Positions 9,977-21,418 of a DNA stretch of 38,346 nt are shown here, one piece after another. The stretch comes from Vitrella brassicaformis. Lineage: Eukaryota > Sar > Vitrellaceae. The stretch is from NCBI GenBank assembly GCA_001179505.1, contig CDMY01000633.1, forward strand, positions 1 to 38,346, in the 5' to 3' direction. The position numbers were made by a program, and so were the translations under genes. The notes under the pieces were generated by a model that ran no database searches, was not told the origin of the DNA, and saw only the letters and a list, made by a program, of their open reading frames with translations. Position 1 is the first letter of the stretch, and each line of letters opens with the position of its first letter.

Positions 9977-12930
9977 TCAATGCAGTTCTGTCCTGGTGCT
10001 CCCACTGCCACACAGCTCTAGAGACACCACACAAATGTCACCATCTCCCTCTCCCACACCAGCCTGCGCGTGCAGGCCCTCTTGATGCAAAGCCGCCGCT
10101 GCCTGTGAGCCCTCCACCAGCACATCACGCACCACTGCACGCCACGCACTGTGGGCAGCAGCCGAGAGCGGTACCCGCAGCAACGCAATAACACCGGAAG
10201 GCTCCCTCAACATTGCCACCTGTATATACAAACACAAATCGAGAGGGAAAGACAAACATCACACACATGATGGATGGATGCGGTGGATGCACGTGGTGCC
10301 CAGCCGCCGACCTGATGCCAGTCATGTGCGAGGAACATGAGCAGGTGGATACCCCCGCCCAGCATGCCCTCGTCCGTCACCGCCCTCTCCACCACCCTCC
10401 CAATCTCCTCACGCAATCCGTTGAGTGCCTCATCGCCCATCGCCCGCCCCCGCAGTGTGGCCAACACCGGCTGAGCAGAGGCGTGCTGCGTCCAGAAGTC
10501 AGGCGGCAGCGAGGGAATGGTCAGAAGGGAGCTGGTAAAGGCCTGCAGCAGGGCCGGGTAGTAGGGGAAGGCCACAGCAGAATCGGGGTCGCCGGCATCA
10601 GGGGCCGTCTGTGGTGCGATGACAACAGCACGCGAGGGGTCCGCTGACAGCCGGACAGCGATCCTGGGGTAGCCCCTGCCTCCGTGGTGCGCCATGAGGC
10701 CGATCTGGGCCAGTGCACCGACGGTCTTGTCCCACCAGTTGAGCATGGTCATGGGCGGCAGCTCGCTCATGGCTGCGGTCTCCATTTCGTCGTCCTCGCC
10801 CGCCTGGTCCAGGAAGTCGTGGAAGTCCCTCCGCGTCACCCACAGCGCCACACGCCCGCCGCCCGCGTCACGGTGCCACATGACACTGTTTACCACAGTG
10901 TGCAGCAGAAGGGCGCCCAGCTCGCCAACGGGAGGCAACCCCCCAGCCACATCACCCGCACCCTCCTGCTGCTGCTGCAGTGTCTGCGGCCCCTCTGTGC
11001 GCATGGCTTTGGCCTTGAGGAGCCTGGCGACCGTCATGACGACAGACGGCACGCACAGGGGGGCCGGGAGGCCGCGAGAGGGGGGCGGCTGTGGCTGTTG
11101 TTGTGGTTGTGATGGTGCGGGTGGTGGGTCTTCCAGTGCTCTGGCGATTGTGAGCGAGAGGAAGTTGAGGGACGTTGTCCAGGGGAATGATGGCTGGCGC
11201 CACAGCACACAGTGGAAGACCCACTGCATAGACACAGTACACATTCAAAGAAGATGGGCAGTAGGGTGCATGCACCACAGTGCTGGTCTGGTGTGACCTG
11301 CAGGAAGTGGAACTGCGGGTTGCGGCGCAGTCTGTCGATGCCGTCATGTGAGATGCTGCCGACGTCCTCGGCAAAGGGCTCCGTCGTCACCTCTCCCTCG
11401 TCGGGTGGAGCCTCCCACGAGGGCCCGTAACCTGCACAGAGACATCCAACGATGGCCGCGCCTTCATTCATATTAAAATCACTGCTGCTGACCAGGAAGG
11501 CTGCTCCACAGGCTATCAATCGCAGCGGCCGACCCAGCCCGTCCTTCACACGCCTCCCGCACCACTTTGATGCTCGCCTCCACATCTACCATGCCCTCCC
11601 CGAGCCTCGAGCAGCAGAAGAGCACTCCATGCCGCTCATCCCTGTGCGCCAGTTGCGACGCCAGGAAGGCCAGCCTCTCCAGGAGCCGCATGAATGCCGT
11701 GTGGCTGAGGGTGAGGACCCCTGTGTGTGGACTGCGGTCGAAGAGCGTCTGGCAGTTGATGAAGTAGAGAGTGCGCCTGGATGTCTTGAGGAGGTCCATT
11801 GACCGCTCGAGGACGTCCTGCAGGTGGGAAGTGAAGGACGTGTCGGCGGGAGAGGGGTCAGAGAGAGGTCGATTGACCACCGCGGTGACGTCCTGCAGAC
11901 AGCCGGGATGAGAAGCGAGAATGTGCGGTCAACGGATGCACTTGTTTGGTGTGCATGTTTGTGCAATGTGTGTGTGCGTACGTGTTGGTGTGTGGCGAAC
12001 GTCATGAGTCTGTCGAGGTGGTCGCCGCCCAGCTCCAGGAACTGAATGCCGACGAACCGCGTGCTTGCATCAAACACATAGTACTGGTCCACCGACGAGC
12101 CTGAACGCCAAACAAGGCATCCATCCCGTCGGGTCACGTATGTCACATTATTCTTCACTTATTGACGACCTACCTACCTTCCATGGCACATGCTGGTCTG
12201 AATGCGTCGATGCCGAACTCATTGCAGAAGAAGAAGAAATCGTCGATCGTCAGCAGAAACAGACCCCTGACGGACACAAACAGAGAGGCGGCACCACATC
12301 CAACACTGACGCCAGGAAGACTCTTGTTACCTGGCGATGTCTGTGTCCAGGAAGGGCAGCTCATCTCTCGCGGCCGACACATCCTCACCCGGCTGACACA
12401 CACACACACGCACACACGAACGGCCAAGAACTGACGCTGCACCCCTCCTGCGCGCCAGCTGTGTGTACCTGCAGCAGCCGCACATTGAGGAAGGAGGCCG
12501 ACAGGATGGGCAGGAACGATGTCAGCCGCAGAAAGTTGACGTCCGGGGCGTTGCAAAACGTGTGGATCAGAGTGGACCTGAGGGCGAGCCAACAAACACG
12601 ACACATCAAGAATGGAATCAACCGGCATCAGCCGGCAGACAGAGGGTGCCTACTTGCCGGCATTTTGGTCTCCGACGAGGAGGAATGTGAGCACTTCCAC
12701 CCCTGGCGTGTGGCCGAGCGCCGCCACCACATTGCTGAGCGTCAGCTCGTCCACCTCCTCGTCGTGCCTGCAGGCATCCACATCGACAAACACGAACACA
12801 CACACACAAGCTGCTGGATGCACGACGAATCATCAGATCTGGGTGATGACCTGTCTGGGTGTTTGTAGGAGCATCGCTGCTCGAACCCGAAGGGCGTCCT
12901 CACGACGGGAAGCGCCTCCTCTACTTCCAT
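9977..12930 (-). CDS. P-loop NTPase (GTPase-like) protein of unknown function
   Basis: Ten exons (12930-12851, 12767-12654, 12577-12469, 12392-12331, 12266-12178, 12100-11982, 11892-11493, 11431-11298, 11223-10312, 10219-9977) join in frame into about 753 residues. The sequence GDQNAGKSTLIHTF (about residues 58-71) is a Walker A loop, GxxxxGKS/T, split by an intron inside its Lys codon. Downstream, LELGGDHLDRL (about 172-182) sits where small GTPases carry the DxxG switch II, but it is not canonical. LYFINCQTLF lies where an NKxD-type base-recognition motif would be expected, and no NKxD is seen. The C-terminal half is mostly helical, with Pro/Gln-rich inserts. I do not recognise the family. 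It could bind a nucleotide as a divergent G protein or as another P-loop fold; specificity is unclear. It shares a 360-bp head-to-head spacer with UIM-RING copy 1. Confidence 0.78.
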
Positions 12931-13290
12931 TTTCTCCGCTGCGGGGCGATCGAATCGGCCGCAGGGGGAAGAGCAGTGAGGGAATGGGAGATGAGAGCGG
13001 GCGCTAGATCCTCTGTTGAAGACGATTGAGCCATCCATGGGTTGACAAGCCATCGCAACTCATCCATCTCGTGGCGCTCCCCATCATCATCGGCCTCTCT
13101 TCGTCGCCTCGTCCAGGCATGGCGAGCGCACCTCTCTCTTCAGCAACCAACCGACAGAGGACGAGGCCTGTCAGCTACGTGAATAGGGCCACGTGACAAG
13201 GTATGGCGCGTCAAGCGATGGAAGACCATCATCTTTCTGAGATGCTGGCTGGCTGTCCTACCTCGCTTGTTGTTTTCAGGACGCTCGACC
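12931..13290. promoter_or_regulatory. Head-to-head spacer with duplicated 5' leader and upstream ORF
   Basis: The spacer separates the P-loop gene and UIM-RING copy 1. From about 12966 to 13180 it is strongly similar to the leader of copy 2 (reverse strand, about 34830-34640), including the shared stretch CTCTGTTGAAGACG and the start-codon context GGCATGGCGAGCGCACCT. Here the homologous ATG (13119) opens only a 25-codon frame ending in TGA at 13194-13196. A good splice pair, AAG/GTATGG at 13200 and TTTTCAG at about 13279, then joins this leader to the exon with the real ATG at 13291. Confidence 0.6.
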
Positions 13291-16200
13291 ATGTCTGCGG
13301 CTGCACTCGTGGATGGCCTGGCTAGTGGCAGCCAACAAACCCGAGCCGACTGCATTCGCGCCCTCGCCGATGAGATCGGCAAGGATCTTGTGGGGAGTGA
13401 CCGCACCGACCTCATCAGGCGTCTGCTGGAGGCCAATACTCGGGCACTGCTAGCGCTTCTTGAGGCGGTGTCCTCCTCACGCGAGACTGAAAGGCCTGCC
13501 GGGTTTGTCCTCTTCGCGCTCACTGCCACACGAGAGAGAGACCTTCCGGACGCCAAGTGGCTGACCACGCAGGCCCTGTCTGCTGCTGGCTCCACGGACA
13601 GTCTGGTGGCCATGATGGTCGGCGCCAAGGACGAGGCCTGCGTGTCTGTCGCCTTGAACGTCTTCTCAGAGGTGTTGCAGCGAGGGGTTCAGTCAGGCGA
13701 CTCGGGTGCCCGCGACCTGCTGCTCAGCAAGCACTACGACATCGTGACGACCTGTCTGACCTACCTGGCGTCGCAGAGGGACTCGCAGGGCTACCCTTTC
13801 ATCCTCAGGCTCATCTTTATCGAATCCATCTTCTCCAGACGCTTCCCGACGCCGCCTGCTCCGAGGACGTGGGAGCCTCTGCTGCCATGCCTGTGTGAGG
13901 CGCTGCTGCGCGACGATGCCCTCCGGTCTGCCAGGCTCTCCTACATCAGGCACCTCAACCAGATCATCGCCGAATGCATCAGCTCCGCATCAACTACAAG
14001 TGAGCGATGGATGGATGGATGGATGGATGGATAACACAGAGAGCTGGCATCCACCAGACCAGATCTGTGTCTGTCATGACCCCATCCATCAGGTGCCTCT
14101 GAAATTCTGTCCCGGTTTGTGTCCTCGCATCTCGAGAGCAGCATGGCCATCCTCGACAGCGGCGGCTCCACAGATAGCCTCAATGCGATAGCCTCAATGC
14201 GCTGGCGGGCCTCCATCGCGATCTCATTGATGTTCTACTACACCTTTCTGCTAGGTTGGCATACCATACCCACACGTTTCAATGATATGGTGCCTGGGTC
14301 TGTCTGTCTGTCTGTCTGCGCGTGTAGATGATGATGCTGATCTGACCGTGCTCTACCGGTTGTGTGAGCGACTGCTGGAGGCCCCTCGAGTGCTCAGGAT
14401 CGTCGCAGACCACCTCATGAGAGGTCTCAAGGAGCCAGAGCCACTTGTGCAGACGGTCTCGGGAGACCGATCTGACAGTCGGCGCGCTGTGGATGAGTGT
14501 CGAGCCCTTTCTGGCCTCGCCGTCTGTATCCCACGGGCACTCATCTGTGAGCAGAGACAGTCTCTCTTATCCGGCATACGTGCCACTGTTGTGCGTGTGC
14601 GTGCAGGCGCTGGTCACACTGCTGCAGCGATTCAGGCGGGCTTCCCCGATGTCATCATGGCACTCACACAGCACTGCCAGCACAGCAGGGGGTTCTTTAA
14701 CTACACCCCACGTGTGCTCGGCGTCATGGATGTGTTCACACTCGCAAACTCCAAGGTGGGCGGGTCCGCCAACGGAGGGAGGTCTCGTGATACTCTCCGA
14801 CACACGTGTGGGATATTGTGTGTGTGTGTGTGTGTGTGTTTGTTTGTATCGATGTGTGCAGATGATGATCGACATCGGTGCGGTAGAGGTCGTGTGCGAT
14901 TTGCTGCTCAGGCGCCACGCAGAGAAGACGCCAGCACATGCCACGACCAGCGATTCGCCGGCGCCAATAGGTTTGGTCGGAGGGTGTTGGCAAATCCTGG
15001 GCAGGATGGTCGTGTAAGCATCCAGACCCGATATGAGATGCCCACACACATAACGGTCACATGTGATGTGTTTGTTGCATGTGTGTACCTTATCTCGATG
15101 TTTCCATCCAGCTATGGCGAGTCCCGCGTGCGTCCCAATGCGCCGTACAACAAGGTCTCGCAAAAGATCCTCCAGGTCACTGACTGATGGATGAGCAACC
15201 TAGGTCATGCGTCCTCAGCTTGGCAAGCTGTGACGGTTTCTTTTGCTTGTTTCCAGAATGCGTCCGTCCAGAAGTTGCGTGAGCTTCACTGCGGCACCGG
15301 TGGCCTCGACGTCCAAGACACCAGCAGGCGCCCCAAGGCCAAGAAGGGCAGGATCAAGGGGCACTCAAAGGCGAAGACATCCCAGTAGGCCAACGAAGCG
15401 ACAAGGCCACACGTGTGTGAGGATATCAAGCATGGATGGCATGCAGGCCATGCAGCCCGCCAGACCCCACCTCTTGCCCGCCGTCATCCTCCTCCTCCCC
15501 CCCGTCAGATCAGAAGGCCGACGGCGCAGCAGGGGAGGACGCTGCTCCCTACGTTATGACATGGAGCGACAAGACTGCTCGTGGGGCGACACCTCTCGCC
15601 GGCGTCCTGGCGTTCTTCGACCAGATCGAAGAGAAGGAGAACGAGCGTGCTGCAGTCGTGTTAGCTGACCTCATGGCGACCGACGAGAGGGCGGAGAAGG
15701 ACAAGACGGCGGGCAAGGGCAGAGGCGGGGGGAAGGCTAGAAAGGGCAAAGGGCCACCGAGTGTGGCTGAGTCTGCGCGCTCCTATGATGTGTAAGTGGG
15801 CAACGACACGGCAAGCCCCCGCCACTGATTGGTGTGTACCGTTTGCTTGTATTTGTCAGGTGTGTTGATGGTCGTGATGCCTCTGACAGAGTGGCTGCCG
15901 CCGGACCCCAGGCAGGGTGAGTGTGTGGGCGGGCGGGAACGCAGCACGGCTGCCAGCTGTGTGTACGTGCCATGGACTCTGTGTGGGTCTCTCTGGGCCA
16001 GATCTGCTGCTGGTGCTGGCCCAGGGGAGAGGGACCCTCAGCCCCGCGGCAGAAGGAGGAAGAATCGAAAGAAGAAGCTCAACAAGGGCAGGGGCGAATC
16101 GCAGTAAGTGATGGAAGGAGAGAGGGAGGGGGAAGGGGCCACATTACGGTGGGCTGTGTCATCCATTTCGGCTCTCGCAGGTCTGTTGAGTCGGTGGCTG

Positions 16201-18232
16201 AGGAGGGCGTAGAGCATGACGGTGATAGCGACGTAGAGGACGCTCGTGCTGACGGCGATGACATAGACACACAGCAGGAGAGGTCAGCACACACAACACA
16301 ACACAGCCAAGCTGTCACCCCTCGCCAATACGTGCTGCATCCTCTCTATGTGCAGGCCCATGTCCGAGTCTGCGGACACGACGCGGCCTTCTTCTCGTTC
16401 GTCCGGTGCTGAGCCTCTCCGGCCCCCCACCGCCAAGCCTCTGCAGAGCGTCGGCAGCGGCACGGCTGGGCAGGTCGGCAGTGGCCTGGGGACCGTGTTG
16501 CGAGAGGGCCATGGTCTCGCTGGTCATTCGGCTTCGGTCAGCGGCGCGGTGGCCGCATCGGTCGGAGCTGGGGCGGCACTCACCCTGGCGGCCGACAAGG
16601 AACATCCACCACAGCAAGATGGAGACGACAGGTCCGCTGCCTGCCCCAGACAGGCATCTGCACCGCGGCAGATGTGTCACTTGTGTGTTGGGTGTGCAGT
16701 GGGGATGAGGAGGAGCATGAGGCGCAGACGCAGATGGCCATCGCTGCATCGCTGCACGACGCCACCACCGCTGCCATGGTGCGCCCGCCATCCATGCCGC
16801 CCTCTTCGTCGCTGACGTCTGGCGGCTCCGCCAGTGGCGCACCCGCAGCAGCAGCAGCAGCGGCATCACTCGGGCCTCTGAAAGATGCAGTGTGCAGGGC
16901 TATAGAGGAGCAGCAGAGGTCAGCAAAGAATCGACGGAGGGATGGGCGGACGCTTGGCTGCGTCATGTGTGTGTCCATGTCACCCATCTGCAGCATGGAG
17001 CGTGCTTATGGCGAGGCGCTCGAGCGGCACTCGACCATCATGGAGCGGACCAACGAGCTCACCGCTGCCATAGGGGCACTCGCAGAAGCCACGCAAGAGC
17101 AGCCAGACACGTACAAAGATGGGATAAAAAGCTCTGAATCATCTCTACTGATTCCTGTTGTGCTTCAGGTTGACTCGCGATGCGTTGATGGCCCCGACGA
17201 CGGCAGCGGAGGTCTGTGAGTTCGGCGAGAGGGTCACGCGCGAAGGCGAGCGGCTCGACCAGCTCTACTGTCGTGCATGCGATTCCTCCCGCCCCAGCAG
17301 CAGCGACACACGTGCCGACAACGGCAGCGAGTCCCTGTTTGGCCGCCTGCCGTCCCCATCTGCAGCATTTGATGTAGCGCGCAACAACGATCGCATCCAA
17401 AGGTGACTAACGACACCACACACACACACAGAGAAGTGATTGATCGGCACCCACTCAGGTCCTCGCGTCATGACAAGATAGCTGACGAGGTCGATTCGGT
17501 GTCATCGGAGGGGCAGCTGCGCGAGATGCGGCAGAGCACTGAGGCCAAGCTGCGACAGTGAGCACACTCACGGAGAAACGAGCGAGGGAGTGTGTTCATG
17601 CTGCCCCTTGGCTCTCCTGTAGGCTGGAGGCGGACATCTCGACGGTGACGGAGGCGACTGCGGCCGCCGAGGCGAAGACACAAACACTCCAAGAGCAACA
17701 TGACAACCTGCTTCAGCGAGCACTCACAGGGTGGGTAGACAGACACGCACACAAACTTCGCCGCCAACACCCCTCCTTGTTTCGTGTGTGCAGCCTGACG
17801 GAGCACCGGCTGTCATCCCTCCGCTCCCCTGAAGATGTGGAGGCCTTCAAGCGCGACATCACCAAGGCCAGGGCGGCACTGCGGGCACTGGCGAGAGAGG
17901 CCAGCAAGATGGAGGGTCGGCTGGAGGACAGGGAAGCAGCGGCCGCCTCTGCTGCTGCGGCACCGCCTCCCCCTCCCCGGCCCATCTGCGGCATCTGCAA
18001 CGACAGCCCGCCCACAGTGCTGTTCTATCCCTGTGGCCACCTGTGCCTGTGTGCCGACTGCTGGCAGCAGTGGAAGGGCAGACACGAGAGGGCCAAGGCC
18101 GAGAAGGAGCGGCTGGAGGGGGCGGGCCAGCCGGTGCCTGAGGAGGTGCGTCGGTATGCGGTGATGAGATGCCCTTCTTGCCGCAGTGAGCCCGAGAAGA
18201 CGATCGTAGTGCACGTGCAGACGGACAATTGA
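13291..18232 (+). CDS. UIM-RING finger protein, copy 1 (probable E3 ubiquitin ligase)
   Basis: Nineteen exons: 13291-13999, 14093-14254, 14328-14546, 14607-14755, 14862-15013, 15112-15175, 15257-15384, 15447-15791, 15860-15916, 16002-16103, 16181-16282, 16356-16631, 16700-16918, 16994-17110, 17169-17402, 17459-17557, 17623-17730 and 17794-18232, preceded by a probable non-coding leader exon ending at 13200. The join gives about 1226 residues. The first 500 residues look like an all-helical repeat scaffold, of unrecognised family. A Lys/Arg-rich stretch follows, then an acidic ubiquitin-interacting-like motif (DEEEHEAQTQ then MAIAASLHDA, about 823-845), a helical region, and a C-terminal RING (about 1146-1210) with CGIC, CGHLCLCADC and CPSC and a 36-residue loop. 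Such a layout suggests ubiquitin reading plus ubiquitin transfer. From exon 8 onward all introns are phase 2. The exon 8/9 junction is the weakest part. Confidence 0.8.
16181..18232 (+). other. Conserved UIM-RING module shared with copy 2
   Basis: This segment encodes the C-terminal half of copy 1 and matches 32348-30317 on the other strand exon by exon. Exon lengths are 102/108, 276/273, 219/216, 117/117, 234/207, 99/99, 108/108 and 439/439 nt. Splice phases are identical. In the last exon I count only two residue differences in about 146. Length differences between copies are multiples of three, so the frame is kept under selection. Confidence 0.88.
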
Positions 18233-18665
18233 GTAGATCAGACAAGCAGAGGGAAGGGCGGGCGGTGTTGTACAGGTGGTGGATGGGATGGTAGGGGATG
18301 CCAGCTGTTGACCGACTCACTATGGCCAGCCTGCGAGTGTAGCTTTCATTTCACTACATTCCATTGCATGTCATGCTCATACAGACACATTTCACGTGAA
18401 TGTCGTTGGATAGCCTCACACACGTACTGCACACGGTCCCTCATAGTCTGTCGGCACGTCACTGGCCTGCCGGACACACACATCACGTGGCTGATACACA
18501 CCGAATCGCATGTCGCCATACACATCCATCCAGCAAATCCGACTTACTACACAGAAAAAGCTCAACTCATCTCTTGCTATTCCACACACCGTACTAATGC
18601 CCTCGCTCAATTGCTGTGCCCCTGCCACACAGGCTCGTCCCTGCCCCTCTCATGTGCCCATCAAC
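18233..18665. other. Tail-to-tail spacer; first part is duplicated 3' flank
   Basis: No gene is visible. The first 230 bases or so match the 3' flank of copy 2 (reverse strand, about 30316-30110), including TGTCGTTGGATAGCCTCAC at about 18401-18419. After about 18465 I no longer see similarity, so the left arm of the inverted duplication ends near there. Confidence 0.7.
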
Positions 18666-19079
18666 CTATCGGCCGATGCGCTCCTTCTTGACCTGCGGCT
18701 CGTCCTGCACATCACCAATCGCCTTCCTCTTCGAGCCCCGACCCGGCATGCCACCATCCTGATCGCCATTCTCATTGCCATCCACGCCGTTGTCGCCTCT
18801 GCTCTGCCGTGTCCGCTGCGTTTCAACCGTCAGCCGGTCGCAGTAGTTGTTGCGGTGTATGTGGCGAGGGGTGCCGATGGCGTCGATCTGCTGGTGCAGC
18901 AGCTTCGAGAGGCCGTTGGCTGCGGCGAAGAAGCCCTCCATGGCCCTGTCGAGCTCCGCTGCCTGGCTGGCGTCATGCTGGGAGGCCAAGGAGAGCGTTG
19001 CCTCGGTGGCTTGCAAGATGCTGTCCACATGGCGACCGGCCGACTGCAGGAGACGTGATGAGGATGAAGAGGCTGTCAT
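18666..19079 (-). CDS. Small intronless protein with basic nuclear-type tail, unknown function
   Basis: A single uninterrupted frame gives 137 residues from the ATG at 19079. Residues about 8-68 form amphipathic helices (for example RLLQSAGRHVDSILQ and AMEGFFAAANGLSKLLHQQ). The tail is hydrophilic, with two basic clusters, GSKRK and VKKERIGR, that look like a nuclear localisation signal. The helical half loosely resembles small helical Mediator subunits such as MED11, but this is a weak impression and I do not assign it. It lies head-to-head with the coiled-coil/proline-rich gene. Its position tail-to-tail with UIM-RING copy 1 fits the strand alternation of the window. Confidence 0.55.
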   Translation of the reverse strand: MTASSSSSRLLQSAGRHVDSILQATEATLSLASQHDASQAAELDRAMEGFFAAANGLSKLLHQQIDAIGTPRHIHRNNYCDRLTVETQRTRQSRGDNGVDGNENGDQDGGMPGRGSKRKAIGDVQDEPQVKKERIGR

Positions 19080-19254
19080 GGGTTTTTGGCGCTCGAGGGA
19101 AGTGCGAGCTCAAAAAGAAAGAGAGAGCGGTTTCACGTAGTGTCCTAAAGAAAGGCTTTTTTCGAGCAGCTGCAACAAGGACATTGAGCATCTCGTGTAC
19201 TTGTAGATCTGCGCCTTTGTTGCTGTCTGAGGTGACGGGTATCGACACATCTTG

Positions 19255-21418
19255 ATGTCCTCTGCAGCCGACTCGCGAACAGGCGAGGCACTGCTCAACA
19301 ACACAACCACAGCGGCAGAGAGGAGAGCGACCTTCTTTCTCACTGTCTGTCTGTCTGTCTGCCCGCAGGTTCATCTTCCTCACGTTCTGTTTGGGCAGCG
19401 ACGACAGCTGCAGGTGGGAGCGCACGAGTGCCCGCCTGGATGGGATGCGCCGAATGTGATGTGTCCGTCCGCTATCGCATCATGAATCGTCCGTCTTCTC
19501 TGCTGCGTGTGTTCAGCTGCTCACCCGGCACGGCCGTCGGAACACATACCTTCGTCGTCATCCTCGTCGGCTCATTCTGGCCATGACCACCTCCACCCAG
19601 CTCCACCCCAGCCACCCCCGCCATCGCCCCCACTCCCACCTGCCGCAGCGTCTGCATCTGCTGGCGACAGTCCCTTCTACCCACCCAGAGAGGGCGGCGC
19701 GCGCGGCATCGGCAGCTTCTACACGTCTCTCTCAGAGGACAACTCACCCGGGTACGTTCGCGAGTGGGAAACCGTTGATCTGCGAGGCGACAATGGCAAG
19801 GAGGGCGGCGAGCCGTCCCAGCAGCAGGCCAAGAAGTCCTCCAAGGTCAAGATACGGCTGCTGCCCAAGTCGCTGAGGAGGGCCAGGGGCGGCAGTGAGG
19901 GCAGCAAGGCCAGTGCCTCTGTGGTCGCTGGCAGGATGTCTGAGGAGGTGCTGCAGGAGCTGACGCAGCTGCAGAGCTCCAAAGAGGATGCAGACGCACA
20001 GCTGCAAAACCTGCTGAAGGTATGTAAAAGGGGCAGGGATGGACACCACAGAAGGACGCTGGGCGATGCATGGTGATTCATCGTGTTGTGGACAATCATC
20101 AGGTGAAGTCGTTTCTCGTCCAGAAGCTGCAGGAGTGCGAGGCGGCGCTGCTGACGACAGCCATGGAGCGAGACGACCTGGAGAAGACACTTCATGAGCT
20201 GCAGGAGGTCAGGAACAGTAGAATGAGCTCCGAGAGCACTCCCATCAGTGCCAACTTGGCTCTATCTGTGTCGGTGTGTGTCATCATCAGGCTCTCCAGC
20301 GTCGCGAGAGTGAGATAGAGGCTCGGATGGACACACAGGACGTGCAGATCGCAACGCTCACCGTACGCGACCTCCAGCCACTGTGGGGCGACTAACTCAT
20401 CAAGTGCGATGGGTCCGTCTGTCTGTGTGCAGGAGGAGAAGAGTGCTCTCGATAAGGAGGCTTTCCGACTGAGGGCCGAACACAACTTGCTGACGGCTGA
20501 GCTCAAGGTAATGATATGACCCGATCTGATCACACACAGTTCATCCATTTCTTCGCAATCCTTGTCTGGTCAGGATACGGCTGCCCGCCATGCAGCTGAG
20601 GAGGAGGAGCTGAACAAGGCCATCGAAGACCTCAACGCGCAGAAAAAGGTAGCGCTGGCTCTCGCACACCAACAGGACCCTTCATCCACGTAATCATGTG
20701 TGTGACCTTGGTGTTACTTTAGCTGCTGGTGCGAGAGGTCAAGACACTTCGCCAGTCGCTCGCCACATCTCGCGAGCAGCTTGCCAACGCCCTCGCCCAG
20801 CTTGACGAGTATCGCAGCACCGAGCAGGCCGCCCCGGCCTCGGCCCCACCCCCTCCCCCGCCACCCCCACCACCCCAAGAGACAGAGACGGCCGTGACGG
20901 ACATCATTCGAGAGACGGAGGACAGCCTGTCGCCTCCCCAGAGGTCCAGCATGCCGCCGTCATACCGCTCCAAGAAGGATGGCAGTTTCTTCCACCAGGT
21001 GCTGAAGATGGCCCAGCCCGTCCTGGAGAAGGGCAAGGAGCTGGCGAGGGGTCAGAGCCACGTGCTGCAGACCACCCCACTGGTGCTGGGAGGCGACCCA
21101 TCTGAAGGCGCATTTGAGGCGATGCCCGCTGCCTTCATCACGCCGCCCGAGGGAGCCGCCTTCATTTCGTCGACGGACAGCAGCAGGAGCTCCCCTTTGC
21201 CGCCCCCACCCCCTCCGCCCCCGCCACCCCCGCCCAACCCATCTTCCATTCTGTCACAAGACCCAAGTTTCCTGTCGCCGCAGAGGGAAAAGGCGAGTGC
21301 GCTGATCAGCGACCTTTCGCCAGGCACCAAGAGCGAGAAGGACGACTTCCAGGAGTGTGCCGAGGAGGAGGCGGGCGAGGTGCCGAGGGACGATGTGGAG
21401 GTGCAGCTGGATGGGTGA
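19255..21418 (+). CDS. Coiled-coil protein with proline-rich tracts, unknown function (5' end uncertain)
   Basis: The firm exons are 19517-20019, 20103-20207, 20291-20362, 20433-20507, 20574-20648 and 20723-21418, all joined in phase 0. A 45-nt exon at 19369-19413 fits in phase 1. The first exon is unresolved: the ATG at 19255 opens a plausible short frame, but its donor does not give the needed phase. The protein starts Ser/His/Pro-rich, followed by a basic stretch (KKSSKVKIRLLPKSLRRARG). A long coiled coil is built from five small exons, e.g. KLQECEAALLTTAMERDDLE. The last exon has two polyproline runs (about 20850-20875 and 21198-21236) and an acidic C-terminus. Polyproline runs can bind profilin, SH3 or WW domains, but no partner is evident. 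A cytoskeletal or trafficking scaffold is possible; function is unknown. Confidence 0.7.

Larger units (their letters stand above)
12966..18465. repeat. Inverted duplication, left arm
   Basis: This arm pairs in inverted orientation with about 30110-34830. Two blocks are clearly conserved in DNA: the leader (about 12966-13180) and the 3' half of the UIM-RING gene with its 3' flank (about 16160-18465). In the second block even introns match closely; for example, the intron before the RING exon is nearly identical for its first 40 bases. Between the blocks DNA similarity is not visible by eye, and only weak protein similarity remains. Arm ends are approximate. Confidence 0.88.

Noticed and set aside
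13060-13290. Start of UIM-RING copy 1 at the ATG 13119
   Set aside because: Its frame stops after 25 codons and no donor of the needed phase exists before the stop.
15257-15388. Copy 1 as a short protein ending at the TAG 15386-15388
   Set aside because: That TAG overlaps a donor (CCCA/GTAGGCC). Using it with the acceptor at 15446 keeps frame and phase with ten later exons that match copy 2.
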